Of a stretch of 64,000 nt of DNA, positions 46,416 to 58,764 are shown one piece after another. The position numbers and the translations under genes are program-made. The DNA comes from Hymenopus coronatus (lineage: Eukaryota; Arthropoda; Insecta; Mantodea; Hymenopodidae), in assembly GCA_030762935.1 (NCBI GenBank), contig CM060883.1:32945501-33009500 (forward strand), given 5' to 3'. The stretch's first letter is position 1, and every line of letters starts with the position of its first letter. Below the pieces are notes generated by a model. That model was given only the letters and a program-made list of their open reading frames with translations, ran no database searches and was not told the origin of the DNA.

Positions 46416-47235
46416 AAAATAATTGATGTGTTCCATTCACATGACTTTCTCTACATCTCTGCAAGAAAGTATTATTAAAAAGTATAGGCTTGTATTTACT
46501 CCCTGCTAATTGAGAAAACATTAGCAGAAATAGTCTTATTACTTGCTTCCTTGTAAGTAGAAGCGAAATAAGGGAGTTCCATAGTTTAAAGTGATAGTCG
46601 AAAGTTGGTTGCTATGTGACTGAAGTTCCTTTGCTTGTATTGACAGGAGTTGACTAACTCCCGTATGAGAAAAGTATAGGGTTTTCAAAGCTGAATCTAA
46701 AAACAAGGTATATCTTAAAAAACGATGAACTTTACGAAAAACATGTATATAACATAGATTGTGTGTTTTAATGTCCTCTATATTTTCTGTGTGGTAAGTT
46801 TTTGTCTATCTCTTACGGTTTAGCAGTTAAGTAAATTCCGTAAAATTTATCCACAATAAAGTAGTCTCCAGAGGCTATTCTCAAAAATTCAAGATACACA
46901 TTTTATTTATCAAGTAAATATCTTATATATACGAGTTTTAATCAAAATCGTTAGAGCCATTGTTAAGAAAATCAACATTTTCGAAAAAAGGTCCATGTAA
47001 AGGGTAGTTGGGGTGGGGGAATTTTCTTGAAAATCTTCGTGTCGCATCCTTGGAAGATACCAAACTTAAATACCAAGACACGGACAGACACACATGGACC
47101 CTTTTTCAAAAATGCTTTTTTTTTTATTCAGGGGGACTGAAAACATGTATTTCCGGTGAAATCTCGGTATCGAATTTTTGGGTGCAATACAATACCTTCT
47201 TTATACAGTATGTACATAGTACTTGTAGAGAAAGT
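46416..47235 (+). mobile_element. HPE copy, subfamily A, microsatellite region deleted
   Basis: Starts AAAAATAATTGATGTGTTCC and ends with a fold-back and GAGAAAGTA at 47235. It jumps from aaataccaag to acacggacagacac, losing half of the central palindrome and the CA tract. Confidence 0.9.
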
Positions 47236-47253
47236 AATAATAAAAAACATTTA

Positions 47254-47332
47254 CTCCATGACAGGAATCGAACTCATGATCTTTGGAATATCAGTTTACC
47301 ACGTTACGCATTAAGCCACCAGAGCAGGTGAA
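47254..47332 (-). repeat. tRNA-like sequence
   Basis: On the minus strand, TGGTGGCTTAATGCGTAACG looks like a D-arm/A-box region and GAGTTCGATTCCTGTC a B box. The ends pair poorly, so a SINE head or tRNA pseudogene is favoured over a working tRNA. Confidence 0.5.
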
Positions 47333-48564
47333 AAAACGCCTGCAGAGTATGCTGCATTACTCAAGGATAGTTTATGGATGCTCAGTTCGAGATTTTACAG
47401 ATTTTTGAGACATTAAATCTTGAGAACGCTAGTAATGAGGTGCTAAAAATCGACATTTCTATGCTCTGTAAGCAGCTTTAAAGACATTCTAAGCCATTTT
47501 TTCAACCTGCTTTGTTTTAACATTGATTCATCAGCACCTGATACCCACACGTTTAATGCTATGTAATTGCGTTATGTTTATCCGGGGACTTGCGTCACGG
47601 ATCTCAAGTTACTTATCAGTCACGTGCACAATCTCGCAAATTATTTCGGTGTAGTTCAGTTTAAATATATTGAATTTTCTCAGAATTCACAAAATATGCA
47701 TTTGTAATGTTCTATAAAGATATTACTTAAATTGTTCATTTTAAAAGTGCCTCTTGCTTAGCCAAGTACCAACCTCTTCACGTAGATCCTGGTAGATCTC
47801 AACTGTTCATATCACTTACCTGCAAGAAAAAAAAAACAACAGTATTAACTTAAAAGAACTACAATAAACAAACCTGAAACATGATAAAATGTTCAGTCTA
47901 CAATACTATATTACAGTCTTGCCAAAATCCAGTTTACCATGCAATAATCAAGTTCCTTAAAGACCAAAATTTAAACATATAGTCTTATAGCATTAGTTTC
48001 ATTCTCTCCCCTTATAGCCAAATGTTTTACATCTGAAGGCAGAAAAAATGTAGATTTTCCAAATTTCATAGTTGCAATAAATTTTCCTTCACTGACATTC
48101 CTCTGGTAGAGTCCCATACTTCCACATAGTGTTTGTTACTTTTGAGTACTGAAATAATTAAATGGCATCTGACCTAGGAGTAGAAAGATGGCGCTCCATC
48201 AAGCACACGTAAGAATGACCTGAATCACCATCGGTTAAATTGTTTTCAGCTGCGTTGTTCTATGATGTTCTCGTATCAACGGTTACGATACTCTCATATA
48301 TTAGGGTTTCATGAAAACGTATCCAGCAACACTGGAGAGAATTTCGTAAATAATGGCGTCATTTGGAATTTAATTTCTTTTGCATTAGTGGAACTTTAAA
48401 TCTAACATATATCTGATGTGGAAAGCTCGGCGAGATTTCATATATTTTACAGTAGCCAAATTATCCTCCTAATATAAAAGTTTGATCTGTGGCATTCATA
48501 TGCCATTCTCTACCGTCATCATTTATTAGTGATTACACAAACTATTCTTACGAAAGTACTTTTT
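47333..48564. other. Unassigned spacer
   Basis: About 1.2 kb with no element, gene or long open frame that I can recognise. Confidence 0.5.
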
Positions 48565-49697
48565 ACTTTCTCTAGCACGTATGTACTATGTACATAGTGG
48601 GTAGTGAAGGTACTAGCTTCTACCCAAAAATGCAATACCAAGATGTCCCCGTAAATACATGTTTTGGGATAACTTGAATCCAAAAAAGCATTTTAGAAAC
48701 ATGTCCGTGTGTGTGCATAGCTCAAAAACGAAAGACAGTAAACTTTGTATTTAAGTACAGTCTCCTACAAGGATCCGAAACTTAAGATTTTCAGGAAAGT
48801 CCGCCAACTTCAACTACTCTTTACACGGCGCACTTTTGGGAAAATTTGATTTTCTCAAAAATGGTTCTAACATTTTTTATTAAAATACTACATGTTTACA
48901 TTAAGTACATTACAAACAGTATTCATATACCCAAGGTAGCGGGTTCAAACCCGGCGGAGGACGATGGACTTTTTCGGACGTAAAAATCCTTAGCATGGCT
49001 TCCTTCGGAAGGGAAGTAAAGCCGTGCGTCCCATGTCGTAGATTTACGGCACGTAAAAGAACCTCAAGCCTGATTGAGAGGCCTCTGAGCAAAATTAAGC
49101 GGTCTTTCGCGCCCAATAGAGAATGGGACGCTGAGAACCACAGCAGTTAAAGAGCGTTCATATATAAAACGCCATTTCATTTCACAAACAGTATGTACTA
49201 TATATCTTGAATTTTCTGGGAGTAGCCTCTGAAGAACCCTTCATTCTGGAGGAATTTTGTGTAACTGGCAAACCGTAAGAGACAGATACGGCTTGCTACA
49301 CAAAAAATAAACATAAAAACATACATTTGATGTCATATCCATATTTTTTCTAGAATTAACTGTTCCGTGATATTCCTTGTTACCTGTTTCATTTTAAACT
49401 ATTTAAACTTTTCTCAAACCGGAAGTCATCTTCCGTTTCATCTCTCTTTTATCTTACTCCTGGCAGAGAACCGAATTTCAATTGTTTAATCTAGTGACTA
49501 GCTTTTAAAAGATTGCTTATCGTTTTAGCCTAATGTATTCCCTTTATTTCTCTTCTACTTACAAGGAAGCAAGTAATACGACAATTTCTGCTGATATGCA
49601 TGAAGGTAAACATTAGGTAAATAAAATAATATTTTTTTGTAAGAATGGTTTGTTTGCAGAACTGGTAGAGAAAATCACGTGAATAGAATACATCAGT
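48565..49697 (-). mobile_element. HPE copy carrying a SINE-2
   Basis: Hairpin end at 48565 (ACTTTCTCTAGCACG), body interrupted by the SINE-2 at 48923-49183, distal end catcag at 49691-49696. Overall more diverged than its neighbours. Confidence 0.85.
48923..49183 (+). mobile_element. SINE-2 with 11-base target duplication
   Basis: Starts within the tRNA-like part (B box GGGTTCAAACCCGGC), then GGAGGACGATGG, GGCTTCCTTCGGAAGG, TTACGGCACGTAAAAGAACC and a CATTTCATTTC tail. acaaacagtat occurs at 48912-48922 and 49184-49194, a clear target duplication showing LINE-driven retrotransposition into the HPE. Confidence 0.9.
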
Positions 49698-49717
49698 TTT
49701 TCTTTTATTCAGTTGTT

Positions 49718-49803
49718 ACTTTTTCCATACGCACTATGTACATAGTGTATAGAGAAAGTATTGCACTCCACCAAAAATTCGAAAAAGCATTTTCACAAAA
49801 AGG

Positions 49804-49853
<50 letters not shown>

Positions 49854-50558
49854 TGTGAACACGATAACTCAAAAACGAAAAGTCGGTAAAATACCAAACT
49901 TGGTATTTAAGTTTAGTATCTTCCAGGGATGCGACACGAAGATTTTGAAAAAAATCCCCCCACTCCCAACTACCCTTTACATGGAACTTTTTTCGAAAAT
50001 TTTGATTTTCTCAAAAATGGCTCTAACGATTTTAATTAAAATTTCGTATATTAAACATATTTACCTGACAAATAAAACGTATATCTTGAATTTTCTGGGA
50101 ATAGCCTCTGAAGAGTAGTTTAATCTGAATGAATTTTACTAAATTTTGAATAACTGCTAAACCGTAAGAGATGGACAAAAACTTACTACACAAAAAATGT
50201 AGAGCACATTGAAACACACAATTTATGTTATATACATTTTTTTTCGTGGAGTTCATCGTTTTTGTGACATTCCTTATATTTGGTTTCTGCTATGAAAAAC
50301 GTATACTTTTCTCATACAGGAACTTGTCAACTCCTATCCATATAGACAAAGGAACTTCATTGACATATCAACCAGCTTTTGACTATCTCTTTAACCTACA
50401 GTTGTCCCTTATTTCGCTTCTACTTACAAGGAAGCGAGTAATTAGACCATTTCTGCTATTTTTTTCTGATTAGCATAAAGTAAATACAAGTATAAGTTTT
50501 TTAAGAATAATTTGTTACAGTCATATGGAAAAAGTCATGTGAATGGTACACATCAGAG
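49718..50558 (-). mobile_element. HPE full-length copy, subfamily A (young)
   Basis: Very similar to the copy at 193-1076, sharing ATTTTTGTGACATTCC, GCTATGAAAAACGTATAC and TGGTACACATC variants. TG tract 49807-49852. Hairpin end at 49718, distal end at 50557. Confidence 0.9.
49807..49852 (+). repeat. (GT)n microsatellite inside HPE copy
   Basis: About 23 uninterrupted GT units, the longest of the window. Confidence 0.95.
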
Positions 50559-50574
50559 TTTTTTTGGCTTGGAT

Positions 50575-51414
50575 CGGTTTATGAGTTCCATACGTATGGC
50601 TTTCTATACATCTCAACAATAAATTATTGTTAAAATGTTTATTTTTCTATATACTTCATGCTACTCGATAAAAAAATAGCAGAAAGGGTCTTATTACTTG
50701 CTCCCTTTCAAGTAGAAAGGAAATAAGGCACTACCATACACTAAATCGATAGTTAAAGCTTTTAAAACTGGTTGACATGTGGTTGAAATCCGTTTCTATG
50801 CAGCACCTGAATTTTACAACTTCCCGTGTGAAAAAAGTCTCAAGTATTTTAAAGCTGAAATTAACAAGGAATATCTCAAAAACGGCAAACCTCATAAAAA
50901 TGTATATAACATAAATAAAAAGGTGTGTTTTAATGAGCTCTATATTTTCTGTTAAGTAAGTTTTTGTCTATCTCTTACGGTTTTCCAGTTATGCAAAAAT
51001 CCGTAAAATTCATCCTGAATAAAGTAGTCTGAGACCATTCCCAGAAAATTGAAGACATATATTTTATTTGTCATGTAAATATCTTAAATATAAGAGATTT
51101 TCATCAAAATCGTTAGAGTAATTTTTGAGAAAACCAAAATTATCGCAATTTTTTCCATAGGGGATTTTCTTGAAAATCTTCGTGTCGCATCCTCGGAAGA
51201 TACCGAACTTAAATACCAAGTTTGGTATTTAACGGTCTTTTCGTTTTTGAGCTATGCTGTCCACAGACACACACATGGACATTTTTTCAAACATGCTCTT
51301 TTTGGATTCAGGGAACCCAAAACACGTATTTCTAGTGAAATCTTGGTATCGAATTTTTGGGTGCATTACAATGCTTTCTCTATACATATGCACGTAGTAG
51401 GTGAACAGAAAGTA
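50575..51414 (+). mobile_element. HPE copy, subfamily A, 5' end eroded
   Basis: Starts gagttccatacgtatggctttct, full body, ends gaacagaaagta at 51414. Opposite in orientation to the copy about 17 bases upstream. Confidence 0.85.
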
Positions 51415-52106
51415 AAAAAGAACAAAGGCCTATTCTCCCAAAAAATAATCAAATTTTGCCAAAAATTTGATTTTAAGAGAAATGCAATACCTTTCTTGCG
51501 TATTGTGTACATAGCACAGAAAATAAAAAGGAGACAAAGATATAGAATTTCTTTTTTGTTTCTCATTCCATGTAGGAAAGTAAACTTTAGGGTGTGACGT
51601 ATTTTAACAAATGACGGCTACCCAAACCAAACCTTGAACTTATAAAGCTGAAATAATACATTGTTTTGCGTCACTTTTAGTGATAGGTTAGATTTATATC
51701 AATAAAAGGCGTAGTGCAAAGAGAAAACAACTTTTCTAGAATAATTTTACACTCTAGAACAACATAACTCATTCCAAAATTTATATCCGCCAAATACCGA
51801 AACAATTGCCACCAATTAAGCAGAAATAGCATCACTAAAGAAGTTGCTAGATGCCTTTTAAGATTTAATTTACACCATGTACCTACCCGGTTCTTATAAC
51901 TCATTACCATAAAAATGTTAATAAAGGTATATTAATGGGCGCGGCCGTGTTCTGCTCGATTCTTACGCGCATCAATATTGGTGCTATCGATACCTTAATG
52001 GAAGGTAGGTACCGTCTAATAAGAAATTGTTGCCACCTATTCCGATTAATATACAAATATTGAAATGTAAACTATAACACAGGCAAATTCCTCCTGTAAA
52101 AGCGCA

Positions 52107-52108
<2 letters not shown>
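51415..52108. other. Unassigned spacer
   Basis: No recognised content. The open frame running out of the HPE (to 51597) is a read-through of repeat sequence. Confidence 0.5.
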
Positions 52109-52158
<50 letters not shown>

Positions 52159-52322
52159 GATATCTCAATCTCTCTCTCTTCTCTCTCAAACTCTCTGTTC
52201 TCTCAATCTCTCTCTTCTCTCATTCTCACTCTTCTCTCAATCTCTCTCTTCTCTCAATCTCTCTCTTCTCTCAGTCTCTCTCTACTCTCTCTATTCTTTC
52301 TACTCTCTCTCTCTCTATACCG
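52109..52322 (+). repeat. TC-rich simple repeat
   Basis: (TC)n for about 40 bases, then a higher-order pattern of TCTCTCTCTTCTCTCAATC-like units repeated roughly 13-14 bases apart, ending in TACTCTCTC units. Confidence 0.9.
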
Positions 52323-52674
52323 TTGATTTTCTTTCTCTTATTTTTTCTATTTTTTTTCTTTTTTCCTCTCGCCCTCGTTATTCCTTCCTTACTGTCACTT
52401 TCTCATGTACTGATTTTCTTGTTTTGTATCTCACACTATATTTATAATGTGGTTTAGTTATATTATAATTTGGAATTTGTGGTTTATGGATTTTAGCAGT
52501 TATTCTATAATTCATTATACTTTTAAAGTATTATTATTATTATTATTAATGGAACTTGTTTAGTATTGATGTTAGGTATCATTAATTTATTTTATTCCTT
52601 TTGAAGGACATCTAATTCCTACTTTATCTTTAATTTTTGGATGGAGATTTTACAAGTTGATATTTTTTAGTTTT
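52323..52674. other. Unassigned T-rich spacer
   Basis: T-rich low-complexity DNA with (ATT)n at 52530-52546. Confidence 0.5.
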
Positions 52675-53231
52675 TCTACTTTCTCTATTATGTGGATAGA
52701 GAGTACATTGCATTCCACCTAAAAATTCTATACTGGTAGTTCACTGGAAATGCATGTGTGTGTTTATGTTTATGTGTGTGTGAACAGAATAAACAACGAA
52801 AAGTGTGTTAAAAACCAAAGTTGGTATCTGATTGATCTGTCAAAGAAAGAATAAGTAGACTTTCATGAAAATCCCCATACCTTAAACTAATATTTAAAAA
52901 GGGTTTTTTTGCGAAGTTTTGATTTTTCCAAAAATGGCTGTAGCGATTTTTATTAAAATACCATCTAATTTAGATATGTACATGACGAAAGTGTCTATAT
53001 TAGATTTTCTGGAAGTAGTCCGAAAAGTGCTCTTCATTCTGGATGAAAGGTGAGAGGCGAACGCTCTAACGATTCCACCAGGGCACTACCGAAGGGTTAC
53101 TCACTACCACAAAAAAAGTAAATTTTATTAAATTACACCATCTATATGAACAAAAATATTTGTACAATGTAGCTTTATTATGGGTTTGACTTGACAAATA
53201 TTTTATAGTGTTCAGATGTAAAATGTTATTC

Positions 53232-53276
<45 letters not shown>

Positions 53277-53494
53277 TCTCTAATGCAAAGAGAACGAACT
53301 TCAATGTCATCACTTAACTTGTTCTTAAATAATGTTACCATACTTTAGTTTAGTGAAAATTTATGTTCGCCTAGTACCTACAAGGAAATATGTAACAAAG
53401 CTATTTCTGTATTTGTTTATTTCGACTAACAGACGAATAATATTTTATAAAAATATTTTTTTTAAGAATGACTAGAAAAAGAAAGCTTTGCGAA
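52675..53494 (-). mobile_element. HPE copy, strongly decayed, with tRNA-like insert
   Basis: An eroded hairpin, a TG-rich tract at 52756-52781 and body blocks (aaaaaccaaagttggtatc, tggctgtagcgattttt, cttcattctggatgaa) are followed by a 45-base tRNA-like piece (53051-53095; complement TGGTGGAATCGTTAGAGCG) and then the rest of the body with a TC tract (53232-53281) where none is usual. Confidence 0.6.
53232..53281 (+). repeat. (TC)n microsatellite
   Basis: About 24 TC units with one interruption. The reverse strand gives a meaningless Arg-Glu open frame. Confidence 0.95.
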
Positions 53495-53524
53495 CATTAT
53501 TATTATATTAATTATTATTATTAT

Positions 53525-53750
53525 TTGATAGGTAGAGTCAGACTGAAAAATTTAATACCATAGCCGGGATTTGAACCACGGATCTCCCAGGTCTCTAGCC
53601 GGTTGCTCTTCCACTGAGCTACCATGGCAACATACCGGTATAGCATTGAATTTCTCAACTGACTCGCATGTTTCCCGGTAAACCTACAAGGTGATCTCAG
53701 TTTATTTTGAGATGACAACCTCAATGGCGACTTACAATGTTGTATGTGCT
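53525..53750 (-). mobile_element. SINE-1, single unit
   Basis: Best-preserved tRNA-like part of the family: on the minus strand TGCCATGGTAGCTCAGTGG, GAGACCTGGGAGATCCGTGG, GGTTCAAATCCCGGCTATGG, with 7-base acceptor-like pairing (TGCCATG with TATGGTA). Followed by GAATTTTTC, not CCA, so it is a SINE rather than a tRNA gene. Confidence 0.8.
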
Positions 53751-54384
53751 TTATTATTAAAGTAAGAAGTGCTGAGGATTCCTCGCAGATTTTTGTCTTG
53801 CAGACTCAGATGATGGAAATTGTAAACTCATAGAACCTAAATTCTGTCTTCGTTGAGATCGTGATATCTGTTTTTTCGGTGAAATGCCCTAAGTGCCAGG
53901 GACATATTCAACGTCACTAAATCCCAACTTAAGATGCGCAACACATCTAGTGTTTTATTTATTCAGTAAGATAGACCTCGCCCAGCGCTTCACTTTTGTT
54001 TCACGCAATTCTCCAACCATGAATGCTAATCACATTGTACAGCAACATACAAAACACAACTCGACTTCACAGAGAGTACAGGAGACTGAAGCGATGGTCA
54101 AAATTTTTAGATGCACCACACGATTTGCGACGGTTTTGAATTTACACCTTAATCTATACGAATAATGATTAAGCATTAAAAGCGTTAACTGTTGGAAAAT
54201 TCAAACCAATAAAGACAATATTCCGCAAATTATATAATGCTACAAAAATAAATATAAAGTTTTAAAGACGCAAGTATTTGCTTGACCAGCTACATAAATC
54301 ATTCGAAGTGACAGGACTTCACAAGGAATTGACAGGCAATTCAAAACATTTGATTAGGCATGCAAATGTATTAAACTAATTATA
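53751..54384. other. Unassigned spacer
   Basis: No recognised gene. The plus frame 53893-54165 has no motif. Confidence 0.5.
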
Positions 54385-54614
54385 TTTGATAAAAATTGTT
54401 AGACCCAATTTAGAAAACAAGAAAAAAGAAACAAAGTAAAGAGAAAGACCATTGAGTATAGCTTGAGACAGGGAGATTTTCTTGAAAATATCGCTGTATC
54501 TTTGGAAGACTCTGACTACCAAATTTGAAATGTTCACGAACATACACACATTTACAATTTGTTTCTTTTTAAGAGCACCTCAAAACATGAATTTTGTTTG
54601 AAATACTGTTACAG
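54385..54614 (+). mobile_element. HPE 3' fragment, diverged
   Basis: Family blocks gataaaaattgttagaccca, gggagattttcttgaaaat, ctaccaaatttgaaat and cctcaaaacatgaattt. The hairpin end is missing where a minus-strand copy begins. Confidence 0.55.
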
Positions 54615-55268
54615 TAAAATACCAAACTTGGTATTTAAGTTTAGTATCTTCCAGGGATGCGACACGAAGATTTTGAGAAAAATTCCCCCACCCCACCCTT
54701 TACATGGAACTTTTTTCGAAAATTTTGATTTTCTAAAAAATGGCTCTACTGATTTTGATTAAAATATCGTATATTAAAGTTATTTACCTGACAAATAAAA
54801 TGTATATTCTGAAATTTCTGGGAATAGCCTCTGAAGACTACTTTATTCTGGATGAATTTTTCATAGCTACTAAACCGTAAGAGATGGACAAAAACTTAAC
54901 CCATAAAAAATGTAGAGCACGTTAAAACACACAATTTATGTTACATACATTTTTTTCGTGGAGTTGATCGTTTTTGAGATATTCATTTTTATTGATTTCA
55001 GCTTTGAAAAACTTACACTTTTCTCATACAGGAATTTGTCAACTCCTGTCAATATAAACAAAGGAACATCAGTCACATAGCAACCAGCTTTTGGCTTTCA
55101 CTTTCACCTATGGTACTCCCATATTTCGGTTCTACTTACTATAAAGCAAGAAATAAGATTATTTCTGCTAATTTTTCTCGATTAGCATGAAATAAATAAA
55201 AGATGAGCTTATTAACAATAATAATTTACAGATATATAGAGAAAGTCATGTGAGTGTAACACATCAGA
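54615..55268 (-). mobile_element. HPE copy, hairpin end and microsatellite missing
   Basis: Begins at taaaataccaaacttgg, inside the consensus, and continues without gaps to the distal end aacacatcagattttt at 55272. Confidence 0.85.
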
Positions 55269-55273
55269 TTTTT

Positions 55274-56650
55274 AATAGTTGTCTTAAAGCTGGCTATTTT
55301 CCGGATGCTTTTAAATTTTCCAAAGTAATACCAGTACCTATTTAAGAAAAGGGATAAAACTTGTTATGATAACTATAGGTCAATCAGTATAATTCCAATA
55401 ATAGGCAAGGTATTTGAAGCACTATTATGCAAACAAATCGTTAATTATTTTTAAACCAACTTGTTGTTTCATAAAAACAATTTGTTTTTAGACAAGGCAT
55501 GAGTACAATAAAGGTCGTTACAAACGTTGTCAAACAATGTTATGAAAATATTAAAAATGGAATATTGTACCAAGCAGGCTTTTTGATCTCTCCAGAGCCT
55601 TTGACACTGTTTCACCTAATATTCTCTTAGCGAAACTTAAATTTTATGGTTTTCAGAATAATAGCATTCAAATTTTAAGGTCTTATTTTAGCAATAGGAA
55701 TCTGTCAACCTATTTTAATACATGTTTATCTGAGTTTAAATCTGTAAATTTTGGAGTTCCTCAAGGGTCAATTTTAGGACCTGTATTTTTTTTTAATTTA
55801 TATTAACGATCTTCCTGCCTCAATCTGTGATAAAAATGTTCTCCCTATCTTTATGCAGATGTTTTAGTAATTACTTTCCTGACAAAGATGAACACATATT
55901 AAGACCTAAAGTACACACAGTAACATCAGTTGTTAACAATTGGTGTAATGCTAATAATTTGAGCATAAACACTGGAAAAATTACTGATATTCAATATAAA
56001 TTTAACACTGGTTGTTTTGGAAGGTCATTAAAAATGTTAGGTATTCATATTGATTCTGACTTGGGATTTTCAACACACATTAATCATATTTTTAAAAAAA
56101 TCACAACAGGAATTTTTATGTTGAGAATTCTGAGCTATAGTGTCACTAAGGATGTGCTGATGAAGGTGTATTATGCTCATATTTATTACAAAAAAGGTCT
56201 ATTCGATTAATTTGTGGAGTTCATCCAAAAGAACATTCTAAACCATTTTTTATTGATTTAAATATCTTAACCTTGCCATCAATGTATGTGTTGAATGTCT
56301 CTTATATGTTAACGAAAATTTTAGCAGTTTTACAGTTTGCTCGAATTTTCATAATAATGCAACATAAAATTGCCAGGACTTATATATAAACACATTTAAA
56401 CATACGAAAATTCAAAACAGCTGTATAGTTGTTTATATTAAACTTTATAATATTTTACCCCATAGATTAATGGAGCTTCCTATTTCAATTTTTAAAAGGA
56501 CCATACGCCATACATTGGTGGATAATCCATTGTATTCTATGAATAATTTTAATAATTTAGCTTGGTAACTTTTAATTTATGACGTTGCTATACTGTAATA
56601 TTGCTGGCAATAAACACTATCTATCTGTCTATCTATCTACCTACCTGCCG
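55274..56650 (+). pseudogene. LINE reverse transcriptase fragment with TCTA tail
   Basis: Read across several frames: SCLKAGYFPDAFKFSKVIP, NYRSISIIPIIGKVFEALL, FRQGMSTIKVV, FFDLSRAFDTVSPNILLAKL (motif A, with Asp), FGVPQGSILGPVF (motif B), then LYAD-VLVIT where the second Asp of the catalytic YADD is missing. Later come VVNNWCNANNLSINTGK, LGIHIDSDLGFSTHINHI, LRILSYSVTKDVLMKVYYAH and KRSIRLICGVHPKEH, and a C terminus ending NNFNNLAW-stop near 56567. The 3' end is AATAAACAC followed by a TCTA/TCTG microsatellite (56618-56645). The endonuclease region is absent (5' truncation) and many frames are broken. It is a non-LTR (Jockey/CR1-like) element; the exact clade is uncertain. Confidence 0.85.
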
Positions 56651-56693
56651 TAAATTAGGCAAAAAGTAGGTTCAAATTTCGTTGTCTTTTGCT

Positions 56694-57547
56694 TTTTCTA
56701 TACGTACTATGTGCATAGTGTATAGAGAAGGTATTGTAATGCACCCAAAAATTCGAAACCGAGATTTCACAGGAAATATGTGTTTTAGGGTGCCCTGCAT
56801 CAAAAAAAGAGCATTTTCAGAAAAAGGTCCGTGTGTGTGCGCATGTGTCAGTGTGCCTGTGAACACGATAACTCAAAAACGAATAGTCGGTAAAATACCA
56901 AACTTGGTATTTAAGTTTAGCATCTTCCAGGGATGCGACACGAAGATTTTGAGAAAAATTCCCCACCCCAAACTACCCTTTACATGGAACTTTTTTCGAA
57001 AACTTTGAGTCTCTCAAAAATGGCTCTAAGAATTTTTATTAAAACATTGTATATCAAAGATATTTACCTCACAAATAAAATGTATATTTTGAATTTTCTG
57101 GGAATAGCCTCTGAAGACTACTTTATTCTCGATAAATTTTAGGGAATTTTGCTTAACTGGTAAACCGTAAGAGATGTACAAAAACTTACCACACAAAACA
57201 TGTAGAGCACATTAAAACACATAATATATGTTGTATACATTTTTTATGGAGTTGATAGTTTTTAAGATATTCCTTGTTTTTAGTTTCAGCTTTGAAAAAC
57301 TTATAATTTTCTCTTTCAGGAATTTGTCAACTCCAATCCATACAAACAAAGGAACTTCAGTCACATAGCAACCAGCTTTTGGCTATCATTTTAACCTATG
57401 GTACTCCTTTATTTTCCTTCTGCATACAATGAAGAAGGTACTTCTGCTTTTTTTGCTCAATTGGCATGAAGTAAATAGAAGCTTAACTTTTTAACAATAA
57501 TTTATTGTAGAGTTGTAGAGAAAGTCATGTGAAAGGAACACATCAGA
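56694..57547 (-). mobile_element. HPE full-length copy, subfamily A
   Basis: Hairpin end with cttttt in place of actttct, TG tract at 56830-56858, distal end aaaggaacacatcagaa at 57546. Confidence 0.85.
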
Positions 57548-57549
57548 AT

Positions 57550-57604
57550 TTTTTGGGTGGAATGCAATGCCTTCTCTATGTTTACGTACATGCTAAAGGA
57601 AGTA
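57550..57604 (+). mobile_element. HPE hairpin-end fragment
   Basis: gggtggaatgcaatgccttctctatg...aaggaagta is the last about 55 bases of the family, directly abutting the distal end of the previous copy. Confidence 0.65.
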
Positions 57605-57983
57605 AAAAGTGTACACCCGGAATTTGGGGGCAGAAGAGAGACAGAAGTCAGACAGAAGACTGCAAGGTTGACGCCAGTCTCCCAAACGATCCGTTGTCCT
57701 TGGCAGCTCGGCAGCCACCCTTTCAGCTCTCCCATCAAAAGGGTAAGTTAGTGCTATAAATAGATTACAGGATTGGCGAAGAAGTGGACAAGTAATAAAT
57801 TACTAAGTTTGGAAAAGCAATAGTGAGTATTCTTTCTAAAGACTCTCCACACCACAAAGTGCCCCCGTGACGTCATCTTTACAAAAGAAATTATTTGTTG
57901 GTAATGTCTCTGGGGAGCAGATTTCTACATTTAAAAATTTGCACATTATTTATGATAAAAAAAAAACAAACAAAAAAACATAA
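57605..57983. other. Unassigned spacer
   Basis: Less AT-rich at 57610-57740, with three overlapping frames and no motif. Nothing recognised. Confidence 0.4.
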
Positions 57984-58573
57984 CAAATCTGATGTGTTCC
58001 ACTCACATAACTTTATCTACATCTCTGCAACAAATTATTGTTAAAAAGCTTATGCTTCTATTTACTTCTTACTAATCAAGAAAAAATAACAGAAATATCT
58101 TATTACTTGCTTCCTTGTAAGTAGAGACTAAACAAGGGATTACCACAGCATAAAGCGATAGTCAAAAGCTGGTTGTGACTGAAGTTCCTTTGTTTGTATG
58201 AACAGGAGATGAAAAATTCCTGTATGACAAAAGTGTGTGATTTAAAGCTGAAACATAAATTGTGTGTTTTAATGTGCTATATATTTTTTGAGTGGTAAGT
58301 TTTTGTCCATCTCTCACGGTTTAACAGTTATTAGTCTTCAGTATCTATTCCCAGAAAATTCTAGATATACATTTTGTCAGGTAATCTTTAGTATACGATA
58401 TTTTAATCAAAGTCTTTATAGCCATTTTGGAGAAAATCAAAATTTTCGAAAAAAGTTCCATGTAAAGGGTAGTTAGGGGGGGATTTTCTTGAACATCTTC
58501 GCATCCTTGCAAGATACCAAACTTTGGTGTTTAACGGTCTTTTCGTTTTTGAGCTATACTGTCCATAGACACA

Positions 58574-58613
<40 letters not shown>

Positions 58614-58734
58614 CATACTTACACACACGAACCTTTTTCCATAAATGCTTGTTTTGGGATTCAGGGGGATCCAAAACATGTATTTCTGGTGAAATTTTGG
58701 TATCAAATTTTTGGATGCATTACAATACTAAATG
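57984..58734 (+). mobile_element. HPE copy, subfamily A, terminal hairpin missing
   Basis: Starts AAATCTGATGTGTTCCACTC; AC tract 58576-58610; ends ggatgcattacaatac without the fold-back. Confidence 0.85.
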
Positions 58735-58764
58735 CTCTTTACCTAATCTAAAACAAACTTTTTT

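Noticed and set aside
52109..52322. CRISPR-like or regulatory array
   Set aside because: Units are a simple TC-rich pattern without distinct spacers, in eukaryotic DNA.
53066..53341. Minus-strand frame with a long Arg-Glu repeat
   Set aside because: Produced by the TC microsatellite at 53232-53281 inside a decayed HPE.
53550..53632. Working tRNA gene in the SINE-1 at 53.5 kb
   Set aside because: tRNA-like folding is fair, but the same sequence with the same non-tRNA tail recurs in five other places, so it is a SINE head.
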